From Burkholderia sp. PAMC 26561 (GTDB taxonomy: Bacteria > Pseudomonadota > Gammaproteobacteria > Burkholderiales > Burkholderiaceae), in the NCBI RefSeq assembly GCF_001557535.2, contig NZ_CP014306.1, forward strand, positions 992,001 through 1,056,000: a DNA stretch of 64,000 nucleotides, in the 5' to 3' direction. Shown here piece after piece: positions 27,019 through 35,837 of the stretch. Position 1 is the stretch's first letter, and each line of letters begins with the position of its first letter. The position numbers were made by a program, and so were the translations under genes. Under the pieces are notes generated by a model. It was not told where the DNA came from and searched no databases. It saw only the letters and a list, made by a program, of their open reading frames with translations.

Positions 27019-28083
27019 TCAACGCAGCCTGCGGCTGGTGTCGGTATCGAAGATCAGGGTGTTGTCGAGTTCTGCGGCCAGCCGGACGTTCTGTGCGGGC
27101 TTGAGCGGCAGGCGTCCGTTCACGATCACGCAGCAACGTTGTCCCGCGACGGTGCCGAACAATTCAGTCGATGCACCCGTCGGTTCCACCACGTCCACAT
27201 TGAATGGAAGGCCGCCGGCATCCGCCACCAGAAGATGCTCGGGACGCACGCCGACCGTCACGTCCTGTCCATCGCGAGCGTTGACGACCGGCACTTGCAA
27301 CGAGAAATCACCGAAACGTACGCGCGCTCCGCCGCCTTGCAGTTCGTATTTGCCTTTGAAGAAGTTCATGGAAGGCGACCCGATGAAACTCGCCACGAAC
27401 AGGTTGTCCGGGTCATCGTAGAGTTCGAGCGGCGCGCCGATCTGCTCGATCACGCCGCCATTCAACACCACGATGCGATCCGCCATGGTCATTGCCTCGA
27501 TCTGGTCGTGCGTCACGTAGACCGTCGTTGCGCGCAGACGTTGATGCAGCGCCTTGATCTCCGCGCGCATTTGCACGCGCAGCTTGGCGTCGAGATTGGA
27601 CAGGGGTTCATCGAAGAGAAACACCTTCGGGTCGCGGACGATTGCGCGCCCCATTGCCACCCGTTGACGCTGGCCGCCCGACAAATGCCGCGGATAACGG
27701 CCGAGCAAGTCCTGAAGCCCAAGAATGGTCGCGGCCTGATTGGCGCGCGCCGCGATTTCATCGGGCTTCAGATCACGCAACTTCAGCGCAAACGTGAGGT
27801 TCTCCAGCACGCTCATATGCGGATACAGCGCGTAGTTCTGGAACACCATCGCAATGTCGCGATCCTTCGGCGGCAGGTCGTTGACCACGCGTCCGTCAAT
27901 AAGAATCCGGCCCTGCGTCACGCCTTCCAGTCCGGCGAGCGCGCGCAGCAATGTCGACTTGCCGCAACCGCTTGGTCCTACGAGCACGAGGAACTCGCCG
28001 TCCTTGACCGTCAGGTCGATCTGCTTCAACACCTGCACGGCGCCGAACGATTTCTGCACCTGCTTGAATGCCACTTCAGCCAT
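27019..28083 (-). CDS. Carbohydrate ABC transporter ATP-binding protein, UgpC/MalK-like
   Basis: A 354-residue ATPase, first gene of the operon. Walker A is GPSGCGKST at 36-44, the Q-loop [13 protein letters not shown], signature [15 protein letters not shown], Walker [14 protein letters not shown], and the C-terminal TOBE region (GVRPEHLL) of MalK-type regulatory ATPases. It should energise the MalFG-like permeases encoded downstream. Placement of the ATPase first, nearest the IclR gene, is one of the common orders for such importers. Confidence 0.93.
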   Translation of the reverse strand: MAEVAFKQVQKSFGAVQVLKQIDLTVKDGEFLVLVGPSGCGKSTLLRALAGLEGVTQGRILIDGRVVNDLPPKDRDIAMVFQNYALYPHMSVLENLTFALKLRDLKPDEIAARANQAATILGLQDLLGRYPRHLSGGQRQRVAMGRAIVRDPKVFLFDEPLSNLDAKLRVQMRAEIKALHQRLRATTVYVTHDQIEAMTMADRIVVLNGGVIEQIGAPLELYDDPDNLFVASFIGSPSMNFFKGKYELQGGGARVRFGDFSLQVPVVNARDGQDVTVGVRPEHLLVADAGGLPFNVDVVEPTGASTELFGTVAGQRCCVIVNGRLPLKPAQNVRLAAELDNTLIFDTDTSRRLR

Positions 28084-28300
28084 CAGCGTTACCTCGTTTG
28101 TCGACCGGCGTCAGCATGTCCGCGCATCTCGCAGACTCGTTTTCCACCGATGCAAATCATTTTAAAGATAAAACGGTCTTTCATAGATGAATTTACGTCG
28201 GTGTTTTCCCGAGGATCGCATGCGCGCGTTTTCGGCCGGAGATGCCGCTTTTCCCGGTCTACAATCACGCCACGCAGGTACGCACAACTTTGGAGGGATC
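28084..28300. promoter_or_regulatory. Divergent promoter region of IclR gene and sugar importer
   Basis: 217 bases between divergent genes. It contains the AT-rich imperfect palindrome AAAGATAAAACGGTCTTT at 28164-28181 (AAAGA-N8-TCTTT), a plausible dimer site for the IclR regulator. No experimentally known consensus is matched. An open frame continues through it from the IclR gene, but the ribosome site argues for the later start. Confidence 0.45.
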
Positions 28301-29092
28301 TTGGACAACACGCGATATTCGGCGCCGGCGCTCGAGAAGGGGCTGGACATCATCGAATTGCTGGCGGGTCATCCGGAGGGGTTGTCGCTGGCGGATCTCG
28401 GCAAGACGCTCGGGCGCACTACAGCGGAAATCTTTCGCATGGTCGTGACGCTGGAAGCGCGCGGATATCTCCTCGCGATAGGCGATCGATACGTGTTGTC
28501 GCTCTTGCTTTTCCAGCTCGCGCATAGACATCAGCCGGTTCGATCGCTCGTGACTACCGCGCTGCCCTTGATGACGCAACTCGCCAACGACGTGCGGCAG
28601 TCGTTCCATCTATGCGTGTATCAGGACGGCCGCGTGTTGATTGTCGCGGGCGTGGAAAGCCCGGAACGTTTTGGATTTTCGTTGAAGGTGGGCACGTTGA
28701 TCGGCATGACCGATACCGCTTCGGGTCAGGTCCTCATGGCGTTCCAGGAGGAGCTTGAAAGAAAGCGCATGTTGAAGCTCCACGTTCCGGTAGACGGTGA
28801 ACTTCCCGTCGATGCAAAGCAGCTCGCCGCCGATCTCGCGCGAATCCGCGAACGCGGACACGCTCGCATGCCGAGCCGGCAAGTCAGGGGCGTGAAGAAT
28901 CTCGCCTACCCGGTGTTCGGACGAACCGGTCACGCCATTGCCACGTTGACGACGCCGTTTATAGAACGGATCGATAATGCGCCCGTACCCGCCATGAACG
29001 AAGTCGGCGAACGGATGAAAGCCGCAGCGCAAACGCTGACCGAATTGATGGGATTGAATGTGTATTGGGAACCGGGCGCGAGCGGCAGTTGA
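28301..29092 (+). CDS. IclR family transcriptional regulator (TTG start)
   Basis: A 263-residue IclR-type regulator. GGAGGG lies six bases before a TTG at 28301, giving LDNTRYSAPALEKGLDIIEL, the usual IclR beginning; an ATG at 28187 would add 38 residues unlike the family. The winged HTH spans about 8-65 (LSLADLGKTLG, TTAEIFRMVVTLEARGYL) and the GAF-like effector domain follows (SFHLCVYQDGRVLIVAGVES, MTDTASGQVLMA). It is divergent from the sugar importer and most likely controls it. Confidence 0.9.
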   Translation: MDNTRYSAPALEKGLDIIELLAGHPEGLSLADLGKTLGRTTAEIFRMVVTLEARGYLLAIGDRYVLSLLLFQLAHRHQPVRSLVTTALPLMTQLANDVRQSFHLCVYQDGRVLIVAGVESPERFGFSLKVGTLIGMTDTASGQVLMAFQEELERKRMLKLHVPVDGELPVDAKQLAADLARIRERGHARMPSRQVRGVKNLAYPVFGRTGHAIATLTTPFIERIDNAPVPAMNEVGERMKAAAQTLTELMGLNVYWEPGASGS

Positions 29093-29324
29093 AATGTGCA
29101 TTGCGTGCTTGAGCTTTCATGAGCAGCGCCGCCGACGACAGGACGTCTCGCCACGTCCAGCCGCCGGCACACGCCACCTCTCCCCTCGGATTTGCTGCTC
29201 CCCGATACTCCGATGCTTTCCTGAGCTGATGTCAGTTTGTCCCCGTCGCATCGTTGACTGTATTTAGCCACGCGCGTGCAGTTGGCGCATCCCCACATAT
29301 GTATGGATAGGAATGGAGCCAGCC

Positions 29325-29879
29325 ATGACAACCCGCCTTCCCGAGTTCGATCCAGCCCTCGCGACCGACGAGCAAAAAGCCGTGCTCGATGAAATCCTTT
29401 CCGGTCCTCGCGGCAATCTCAATGGTCCGTTTCTCGGCTGGATCCATAGTCCGGAGCTGGCGCAGCACGCTCAACGCCTCGGCGCGTTCTGCCGATACAA
29501 AACGGGCTTGCCGCTTCGGCTTTCAGAGCTTGCCATTCTGGTTACCGCGGCGCGCTGGCAGTCTCAGGCAGAGTGGTACATTCATTATCCGATCGCGCTC
29601 GAAGCGGGTCTTCCGGCCGCGATCGCCGATGCCATCCACGACAACCGGCCGCCCGTTTTCGAAGACGCGGACGACGCCCTGATCTTCGATTTCGCCACGC
29701 AGCTCTTCGAAACAAAGCGCGTCACGGACACGACCTTCGATCAGGCGGTGGCGCGCTTCGGGCACGTAACCGTGATCAACCTCGTCGGCTTGCTCGGCTA
29801 CTACGCGCTCGTTGCAATGACGCTGAACACCTTCGGCATGCGCGCGCAAGGACAAACCACGTTGCCGTTTCCCGAGTAA
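29325..29879 (+). CDS. Carboxymuconolactone decarboxylase (CMD) family protein
   Basis: A 184-residue all-helical CMD/AhpD-fold protein. The segment LRLSELAILVTAARWQSQAEWYIHYPIALEAG (about 70-100) is the family core. The usual CxxC of AhpD-type peroxidases is absent; instead it has the EWYIH pattern of the gamma-carboxymuconolactone decarboxylase branch, so a redox role is unlikely. The start at 29325 has GGAG six bases upstream. It faces the DedA genes convergently with nine bases between stops. Substrate unknown. Confidence 0.87.
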   Translation: MTTRLPEFDPALATDEQKAVLDEILSGPRGNLNGPFLGWIHSPELAQHAQRLGAFCRYKTGLPLRLSELAILVTAARWQSQAEWYIHYPIALEAGLPAAIADAIHDNRPPVFEDADDALIFDFATQLFETKRVTDTTFDQAVARFGHVTVINLVGLLGYYALVAMTLNTFGMRAQGQTTLPFPE

Positions 29880-29888
29880 CTCAAATAC

Positions 29889-30863
29889 TCAAGACCGCAC
29901 CATCGACGAATCCATCTCACCGAACTCAAGCGGCAATGGTTCGACGGGATAGCCGCGCCGGACCCATTCGTCGAGCCCGCCGTACAACGCCCGGACATTC
30001 ACAAAACCCTTCGCGCGCAAGCGGCGGCAGACTCTGCGGGCGGTGACATCGTTGGAATGGGAACAGTACACAACAATCGCGCTTGCCCGAAGCGATCTGT
30101 CGATGGTTCCGGGCGAGTCCGGATCGAGCAATCTCGCGCCCGGAATCCGCACGCTCTGCTCGTCGCGATCGGCGTGCTTGCGTGCATCGATGATCAAGGG
30201 CGGCGAAGCCGATTTCATCATGCCATCCAGCTTGCGCGCCGTAACGACTCTGCGGCGCAGCCAACGCCTGATGCGCCAGCGCAGCACGAACCGATAGATC
30301 AAGTAGAGAAGCGCCGCCGCTGCGAGGACGTCGAGAATAGACGCGCCGTATGGCCGCAACACCATCAGCAGCATGGCAAGTTGCTGCTCGAAAAGCGCGC
30401 CGCCCAGCAACCAGAATGAAGCCCATACGATCGTGCCGACCGCATCCCATGCAACGAACCTGACCGGCGAAATCACGGTCGTGCCCATCAGCGGCGGTGT
30501 AATGAGCGCGAGTCCCGGAACGAACTTCGCCACGGCGACGATAGCAATGCCAAAGCGCTCGAACAGGCTGCGTGTGGTGCGGATGCTTGCATCGACGGAA
30601 AGCGAGCGGCGCGCGAAAAAATCCGTGAGACGCGCGCCGTAGATCCGCCCCGCCGAGAACCACGCGAAATCGCCGATCAACGCCGCCACCACGGCCGCGA
30701 GCAACACGTGCGAAAACGCGAGAAGACCGGCCGCGATCGCAGAACCCGCAAACAGAAGCACCGGGATGATCGGCAATGGCACGCCAAGCCGCGTCACGAG
30801 CACGTTGACGAAGACCACGGCGCTGCCCCAGGTGGTGATCGCCGACGGTGGAATCTGAATCAA
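29889..30863 (-). CDS. DedA family membrane protein fused to a rhodanese domain
   Basis: A 324-residue two-domain protein. Residues 1-200 are a DedA (SNARE-associated/VTT) membrane domain with GDFAWFSAGRIYG and RFGIAIVAVAKFVPGLALITPPLMG; DedA proteins are needed for envelope integrity and lipid-carrier flipping. Residues 215-310 form a cytoplasmic rhodanese domain with catalytic Cys in VVYCSHSNDVTARR and the ending LYGGLDEWVRRGYPV. The rhodanese loop is seven residues with a Cys, so sulfur-transfer chemistry is possible. The upstream gene 55 bases away is another DedA fusion. Confidence 0.92.
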   Translation of the reverse strand: MIQIPPSAITTWGSAVVFVNVLVTRLGVPLPIIPVLLFAGSAIAAGLLAFSHVLLAAVVAALIGDFAWFSAGRIYGARLTDFFARRSLSVDASIRTTRSLFERFGIAIVAVAKFVPGLALITPPLMGTTVISPVRFVAWDAVGTIVWASFWLLGGALFEQQLAMLLMVLRPYGASILDVLAAAALLYLIYRFVLRWRIRRWLRRRVVTARKLDGMMKSASPPLIIDARKHADRDEQSVRIPGARLLDPDSPGTIDRSLRASAIVVYCSHSNDVTARRVCRRLRAKGFVNVRALYGGLDEWVRRGYPVEPLPLEFGEMDSSMVRS

Positions 30864-30918
30864 GTGGCCGTCTCCCGAAACCCTTCATTACGCGATACGC
30901 GCGTCGCAACCGGCGCGT

Positions 30919-32931
30919 TCAATGTCCTTCCGATGCAACCAGCGTGACCGGAATGCCACCGCAACCGGCGCTTCTCGCGACCTCCAGGTCGTGCCACGGC
31001 GATGTATCGTTGTGGGTTGCAATCATCGACGCAAGGCCTTTGTCCGGTCGCAAGACATTGAACGGCCACGTGGGACGCACGAGCCGCTCGTGAACCAGCG
31101 CACCGAGCCAGATGGGCGTGGGCGACTGGCCTCCATGATGCTCGACCACAAAGTTCGTCGGCCAGAAGCGCAGGACGTCGCGCTCGTCCGCGCTCAGGTG
31201 CGCACGCGTGAAGACGAGCGCCGACGGTTCGCCGTTGTTCAGACGCGGCAGCACGGGCAACTCGGTCGCCGTGGCAGTGGGCGACACCAGAGACAACACG
31301 CTGCGGGCTGTTAGATGCGTGCCTTCCGTCCATCCTCGATCCTTCAGTTGCGCGCTGATTTGCGCGGCCGTTGCGCTCCATTGAATGGTGATCGGTTCTC
31401 GCCGGTCGCCATCCATGCTGGATCGATAGCAAGAAAAGGTCCGCCATACGGTATCGGTCCATTGCATCGCCGTTACCTTCGTCGGCGCCGGCGCCGATTC
31501 GTGCGCCGTCGCCTGAATGCTCGCACCGGATTGCAACACGACGCTTACGCCGACCAGCGTCAAAACGATGATAGGCATCGCCGGACGCGCGGGCGGTTTC
31601 GCCGGATACCGCCACACGGCGGTCAGCGCGATCAGGAAGACCCATGTCGCCGCCAATGCGGCGCCACCGACGGCATCGGAGAACGTAAAGTTGCCGAAGT
31701 AAACGCCCGCGAACGCGACTGAAAACAAGATGGCGACGGTTGCCATCGCGGTGAGGATTCTCGCGACCATCCCCACCCGGCGCGCGATCAGGAACGCGAG
31801 GAATCCATAAATGACGACGCTCGCCGCAACGTGATTGCTTGGAAATGCGCGCAGCCCGGACGCGATTTCGCCCGGCAGCGGATGCAAGGTCGTGATCTGG
31901 ATTGCGAGGATCAGCAATTGTGAAAAGGCAACGGCGGTCAGCCAGTACGCCATGGTGCGCCATCGACGCTCGAGCGCCATCCACACGACCACGAGCACGG
32001 TAAGCGCGCCGAGCGTCGGAACGCTGCCAAGCGTCGCGAACACGGCAAGGACGGCATCGCCCCATGACGACCGGAAGGCCTGGAGGAACCGGTACACCGA
32101 TACGTCGACCTGAACCAGCGGATCGCCGTGCGACACGTCGTGCAGCGTGGAAAAAAATACGCTCGCCGACACCAGCAACAACACGGAGATGACAGCAATA
32201 AGCGCCGCGGCCTGATGCTTCGGATCGAGCACGCCGAGCACCACGCGTCCTGCGAAACCCCGGTCATGGCGACGCGCCCAGTCGAGCACGTTGCGCCGCG
32301 AAGTGTCGGTCCAGGCGCGCGCATGAGACACGAGCAGCGTGGTGAGCTTGAGTGTGAGCCAGGTCACCGCGACCGCGATCGCGAGCAGGACGACGAGCCT
32401 GAACGATACGGCGCCCGCAAGTTCTATCGATGCCCCGAAGACAACGCCAGGCAGGATATGCAAAGGCGCCCATATCAGCGCGGAGAGAATGTTGATTGCG
32501 AGAAAGCGGGTCGAGGGCATGCCTAGCATGCCGGCGACCACGGGCACGACCGCACGCAATGGCGCGATGAACCGTGCAAAGATCACGCTCTTGGCGCCAT
32601 GCTTTTCGAAGTAGCGCTTGCCAGCCGCCAGCATGCCGGGATGCGTTCGAAACGGCCGCAATTGCGCGATGCTGTTCTTGTAGCGGCATCCGAACCAGTA
32701 ACTGGCGGCGTCGCCGGCAACCGCGCCCGCGATGGCGCATGCGAAGACCCAGCCAAGATTGAGCACGCCGGTGCCAACCAGTGCGCCGGCCACGAACATT
32801 GCCGTGCTGCCGGGTATGAATGTGCCGATGAACGCTATCGATTCAAAAAATGACGCGAGCACGACGACCGTCAGCGCCCACCCCGGGTGGCCGGCCAGGA
32901 CATGCAGCAACTTGAAATAGGCATGCTCCAT
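30919..32931 (-). CDS. DedA - PAP2-like - LssY C-terminal fusion protein
   Basis: A 670-residue multidomain membrane protein. Residues 1-210 are a DedA/VTT domain (FESIAFIGTFIPGSTAMFVAG, FARFIAPLRAVVPVVAGMLGM). Residues 240-460 resemble a PAP2 phosphatase: PSNHVAAS is present, but the first motif reads QITTLHPLP in place of the expected Lys and Arg, and the third reads GVYFGNFTFSD in place of Arg and the catalytic His. Residues 490-670 are an LssY-type soluble tail (STAAQISAQLKDRGW, HHGGQSPTPIWLGA). The phosphatase part may be non-catalytic. Co-oriented with the DedA-rhodanese gene. Confidence 0.88.
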   Translation of the reverse strand: MEHAYFKLLHVLAGHPGWALTVVVLASFFESIAFIGTFIPGSTAMFVAGALVGTGVLNLGWVFACAIAGAVAGDAASYWFGCRYKNSIAQLRPFRTHPGMLAAGKRYFEKHGAKSVIFARFIAPLRAVVPVVAGMLGMPSTRFLAINILSALIWAPLHILPGVVFGASIELAGAVSFRLVVLLAIAVAVTWLTLKLTTLLVSHARAWTDTSRRNVLDWARRHDRGFAGRVVLGVLDPKHQAAALIAVISVLLLVSASVFFSTLHDVSHGDPLVQVDVSVYRFLQAFRSSWGDAVLAVFATLGSVPTLGALTVLVVVWMALERRWRTMAYWLTAVAFSQLLILAIQITTLHPLPGEIASGLRAFPSNHVAASVVIYGFLAFLIARRVGMVARILTAMATVAILFSVAFAGVYFGNFTFSDAVGGAALAATWVFLIALTAVWRYPAKPPARPAMPIIVLTLVGVSVVLQSGASIQATAHESAPAPTKVTAMQWTDTVWRTFSCYRSSMDGDRREPITIQWSATAAQISAQLKDRGWTEGTHLTARSVLSLVSPTATATELPVLPRLNNGEPSALVFTRAHLSADERDVLRFWPTNFVVEHHGGQSPTPIWLGALVHERLVRPTWPFNVLRPDKGLASMIATHNDTSPWHDLEVARSAGCGGIPVTLVASEGH

Positions 32932-33166
32932 CTTGCGTCTCCGGACCCTGCGCTTTTGTCGGATTCTAAGGCTGTTTAGGTTGGCGGGAGAGGGGTATCG
33001 ATCTGGTCATCCATACCCGGTAACTCTGACTTTAAAGCGTCTCTTTGCCGTGCTATCAAGCAAAAATGTCTGCGCATGGAATGCTCATTGCTCAAGAGAA
33101 ACATCACACAAGCAAAATGCTGCTCCTGTAACATAAATGCACGATTATCCCGTTACGGTTAACTGA

Positions 33167-33619
33167 ATGGAAAATAAATCATTGGAAGAACGCCTTCGTC
33201 TGCAGGCTTATCATCTGTGGGAAGCAGATGGCCGTCCACATGGACGCTCCGACGAGTATTGGCAACGAGCGCGCGAACTCCTTGAACGCGAGACATCGGC
33301 GGATAGCGCAAGTGGTGCGCCTGCCAAGAAGACTACGCGGACCAAATTGAACGCGGCGCCTGTTAATACGGATCACGTCGACGCGCCGAAAGCCAAACCC
33401 AAAGCGGCAAGCAAACCGGTCGCCAAGAAAGCCGCAAAGCCCAAGGCCGCGGATGCAGCTGAGAAGAAACCAAAGGCTGTAGCCGAAGCGCCGGCCAAGC
33501 CGGCCAAGAAGGCCGCGGTAAAACCGAAAACCGCCACCGACGCAAAGCCTTCCGGGAAGGCGGCGCCGAAGCCAGCAGCTAAAGCGACAAAGGCAGCCGC
33601 TAAAGCTCCGAAGAAATAA
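33167..33619 (+). CDS. DUF2934 protein with a Lys/Ala/Pro-rich histone-like tail
   Basis: A 150-residue protein. Residues 5-42 are a DUF2934 domain (LEERLRLQAYHLWEADGRPHGRSDEYWQRA). From about residue 50 it becomes a low-complexity tail of Lys, Ala and Pro (AKPKAASKPVAKKAAKPKAA and similar), resembling histone H1-like or AlgP-type tails that bind DNA nonspecifically. Small DUF2934 proteins of this type occur in Burkholderia and Rhizobiales. A nucleoid-associated role is plausible and is supported only by composition and the nearby H-NS gene. Confidence 0.85.
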   Translation: MENKSLEERLRLQAYHLWEADGRPHGRSDEYWQRARELLERETSADSASGAPAKKTTRTKLNAAPVNTDHVDAPKAKPKAASKPVAKKAAKPKAADAAEKKPKAVAEAPAKPAKKAAVKPKTATDAKPSGKAAPKPAAKATKAAAKAPKK

Positions 33620-33692
33620 AAAACAACACTTGAGCCGCGATGTTTTATCGGCGAATGGCAGCGCGTTTTGCGCTGCGTTTCATGGAGCAATC

Positions 33693-33896
33693 ATGCGTAA
33701 GGTTTTAGCCGCAGTTTTATTGATCGCGGCCGCAAGTGCGATCGTGCCAACAGAGGCAAGTGCACGGCCGCATCAGGAATGCCGGCGCGTCTGGGTTCAT
33801 GGTCATTATGTGCGGCGCTGCCGTCCAATTCCGCCGCCGCGGCATCACCATCACCGGCCGCCGCCGCGTCACCGTCCGCCGGCGCATAGGTACTAA
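33693..33896 (+). CDS. Small secreted His/Pro/Arg-rich protein
   Basis: A 67-residue exported protein. The ATG at 33693 follows GGAGCAATC and starts a signal peptide (MRKVLAAVLLIAAASAIVP ending ASA). The 43-residue mature part has two Cys and a proline-histidine tail (PPPRHHHHRPPPRHRPP) that could bind metal. The open frame upstream to 33630 lacks a ribosome site. Function unknown. Confidence 0.75.
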   Translation: MRKVLAAVLLIAAASAIVPTEASARPHQECRRVWVHGHYVRRCRPIPPPRHHHHRPPPRHRPPAHRY

Positions 33897-34121
33897 GCCG
33901 TTTCCAGCGATCCGCGTTCAGCGGGTCGCTGCTGTCTTGCCATCTATGAATCCAAAGAATCAAGTGCTCACAGCGCGCAACTAACCTTGTCTTCAGTATC
34001 TGCAAATAAACGCAACGAATCCGCAGATACATTGGCAATTAAAATCAAGACAGTTTGAGTCTCTTCCGCAATGAGTAAGCGCGTGGCATAGTGCGGAAAA
34101 TGACTTCTTAAGGAACCCAAA

Positions 34122-34508
34122 ATGCCTACCCTTGAACAGATTCAGGCCAAGCTGAAAAAACTCAAAGCGCAAGAGGAGACGTTAATTACAAAGCGCAATC
34201 AAACGGTCCTCAACGATATCCGCAAGCTCATGGACAAACACGGTCTGACGACCGCTGACATAGAAGCCCACGCTTCATCGCCTGCGAAACGCCGTGGACG
34301 TCCGGCGGGATCGACGGCAAAACCCAAGGCAACGCGATCCGTCAAAGTGAAATCCGCAAGCAATGGCACGCTGCCCGCGAAGTATCGTGATCCCAAGACT
34401 GGCGCTACGTGGAGCGGATGGGCGCGGCCGCCCGCCTGGATCAAGGACGTAAAGGACCGGACGAAGTATTTGATTGATGGCAGTGCTGGAAACGGCACGG
34501 AAGGCTAA
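34122..34508 (+). CDS. H-NS family nucleoid-associated protein
   Basis: A 128-residue H-NS-family DNA-binding protein. The N-terminal region is a coiled coil (LEQIQAKLKKLKAQEETL) for dimerisation; an AT-hook-like RRGRPAG sits near residue 60; the C-terminal DNA-binding motif is YRDPKTGATWSGWARPPAWI near 88-107, typical of the BpH3/Bv3F family of beta-proteobacteria. It would silence AT-rich and foreign DNA. The N-terminal domain is shorter than in E. coli H-NS, as usual for this group. Confidence 0.92.
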   Translation: MPTLEQIQAKLKKLKAQEETLITKRNQTVLNDIRKLMDKHGLTTADIEAHASSPAKRRGRPAGSTAKPKATRSVKVKSASNGTLPAKYRDPKTGATWSGWARPPAWIKDVKDRTKYLIDGSAGNGTEG

Positions 34509-34602
34509 CCGGCGGACAAAAGCTTCCAGAATCTGGTCAAAAGCTTCTGACGCACGGGAGCGGCAGTATTGAATAATAAAAGCCGCTCAAGTTGACCCGT
34601 CT

Positions 34603-34911
34603 TTACCGATGCCCACCACCACCGCCTCCGTGCCCACCGCCGCCCCCATGCGCGCCACCGGACCATTGGCCACCGTGGCCGCCATATCCGCCGCCGTGCC
34701 CATGGCCACCCCAGTAACCGCCATGACCACGGTCGTAATGACCGCCGCCCCATCCGCCGCCGATATAAACGCTGCTATATGCAGGCGCGTAGCCGTAATA
34801 ACCAGGCGCGGCGTAGCCTGGACCGTAAGGCTGGCCATATCCGTAACCCGGCGCGACAACGCAGCCGCCGAGCGAAGCCAGACAAAGTGCTAATGCAATT
34901 GACTTGAGCAT
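34603..34911 (-). CDS. Glycine/histidine-rich lipoprotein
   Basis: A 102-residue predicted lipoprotein. The signal peptide ends in the lipobox LASLGGC (Cys17). The mature part is Gly/Tyr-rich (PGYGYGQPYGPGYAAPGYYGYAP) and then Gly/His-rich (GHGGGYGGHGGQ, AHGGGGGHGGGGGGHR). Such proteins are common in Burkholderia with unknown function. The His-rich tail might bind metal. It lies alone between the H-NS gene and another small secreted-protein gene. Confidence 0.8.
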   Translation of the reverse strand: MLKSIALALCLASLGGCVVAPGYGYGQPYGPGYAAPGYYGYAPAYSSVYIGGGWGGGHYDRGHGGYWGGHGHGGGYGGHGGQWSGGAHGGGGGHGGGGGGHR

Positions 34912-35027
34912 GTGATCGTCTCCCGTACTTATTAAATAGGAACCGAATACCGTTGCTTAGTTCAAGCGCAATTGTGTCCTTGGATTACGATACCGAGCCG
35001 GTTGCCGGGGAATGACCCCGTATTGCA

Positions 35028-35312
35028 TTACTGCACGGTCTTGGAAGCGCCCGGAGCGTTGTTAGGTGCCATGGCGTCCATGCTCGTGCTTTTGTCCATG
35101 GTTGGGTTTTGCGCAGTACTGGACGTGACACTATTGGTGCTCGATACCGGATCGCCCCAGTGCGTCATTCCCGCCGTCGCCGCTCCATGCGCATTTCCGC
35201 CGCCGGTACCGCCCTGACCGTTGCCGCCACCTTGTGCGAATACCACAGCCGAAGCACACAGCGAAGCAACCGAAACGCCCGCCACCACAACTCTCAGCAT
35301 TGCCTTTTTCAT
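35028..35312 (-). CDS. Small secreted protein, Gly/Ser/Thr-rich
   Basis: A 94-residue exported protein with a signal peptide of about 27 residues (MKKAMLRVVVAGVSVASLCASAVVFAQ). The mature part is disordered in composition (GGGNGQGGTGGGNAHG, then SSTNSVTSSTAQNPTMDKSTSMDAM). No known domain. Its reading frame and signal peptide are convincing, its role is not. Confidence 0.7.
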   Translation of the reverse strand: MKKAMLRVVVAGVSVASLCASAVVFAQGGGNGQGGTGGGNAHGAATAGMTHWGDPVSSTNSVTSSTAQNPTMDKSTSMDAMAPNNAPGASKTVQ

Positions 35313-35440
35313 GGATGTTCCCCTTAAGGCGCGAGTGCGAAATTGCGTCGCGTCAGAGCTCTATACGTGGCTTACAGGACGCTGGATGCAGCGTGGGAAT
35401 TTGAAGTTTCATTTCGGATTGGCATGACTCGCGCAAAGGC

Positions 35441-35473
35441 AAAAATAAATCGCGCTGCAAGAGCGCGATTTAT
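35441..35473 (-). terminator. Intrinsic terminator of the cus operon
   Basis: A perfect 12-bp stem (ATAAATCGCGCT at 35445-35456 with AGCGCGATTTAT at 35462-35473) lies 13 bases after the cusF stop on the minus strand, and is followed there by TTTTT. It should end the cusCBAF transcript. Confidence 0.88.
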
Positions 35474-35486
35474 CGTCCAACATGAG

Positions 35487-35837
35487 TTATTGCTTTCGCA
35501 TCGTCACAATCGTCATGGTGCCGCTCACGTCTTCAACGCGCACCTTCACTTTGTCGCCCTCGTGCGCCTGCTTGAGCATTGCAGCGTCTTTCGCCTTGAA
35601 CGCCATCGTCATGGCCGGCATGCCGACGTTTTGCAATGCGCCGTGCTTGAGCGTGACCATGCCAGACGCGGTATCGACTTTCTTGATTTCCGCATCGGTC
35701 AACGCGCCTTTGGTCGACGCAGCCGGACTCGTCATTGCCCCGTTCATTTTCATGCCGGCCATGTCGTCGGCAAGAACCGATTGTGAGACGGCGAGCGCAG
35801 CACTGAGTGCCATCGTTAGACAAACAAGCTTCTTCAT
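35487..35837 (-). CDS. cusF: CusF-type periplasmic copper/silver-binding protein
   Basis: A 116-residue periplasmic metallochaperone. The signal peptide is residues 1-23 (ending VLA), then a Met-rich stretch ([10 protein letters not shown]), and the OB-fold core with [25 protein letters not shown] and [13 protein letters not shown], where MPAMTM is the Cu(I)/Ag(I)-binding Met segment of CusF. It hands metal to the CusB-CusA pump. The start overlaps the cusA stop by ATGA; an open frame extends upstream inside cusA but the GGAG before 35837 fixes the start. Confidence 0.92.
   Translation of the reverse strand: MKKLVCLTMALSAALAVSQSVLADDMAGMKMNGAMTSPAASTKGALTDAEIKKVDTASGMVTLKHGALQNVGMPAMTMAFKAKDAAMLKQAHEGDKVKVRVEDVSGTMTIVTMRKQ

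Noticed and set aside
28187..28300. Extra 38 N-terminal residues on the IclR protein from an ATG at 28187
   Set aside because: The strong GGAGGG before the TTG at 28301 and the family alignment favour the shorter protein.
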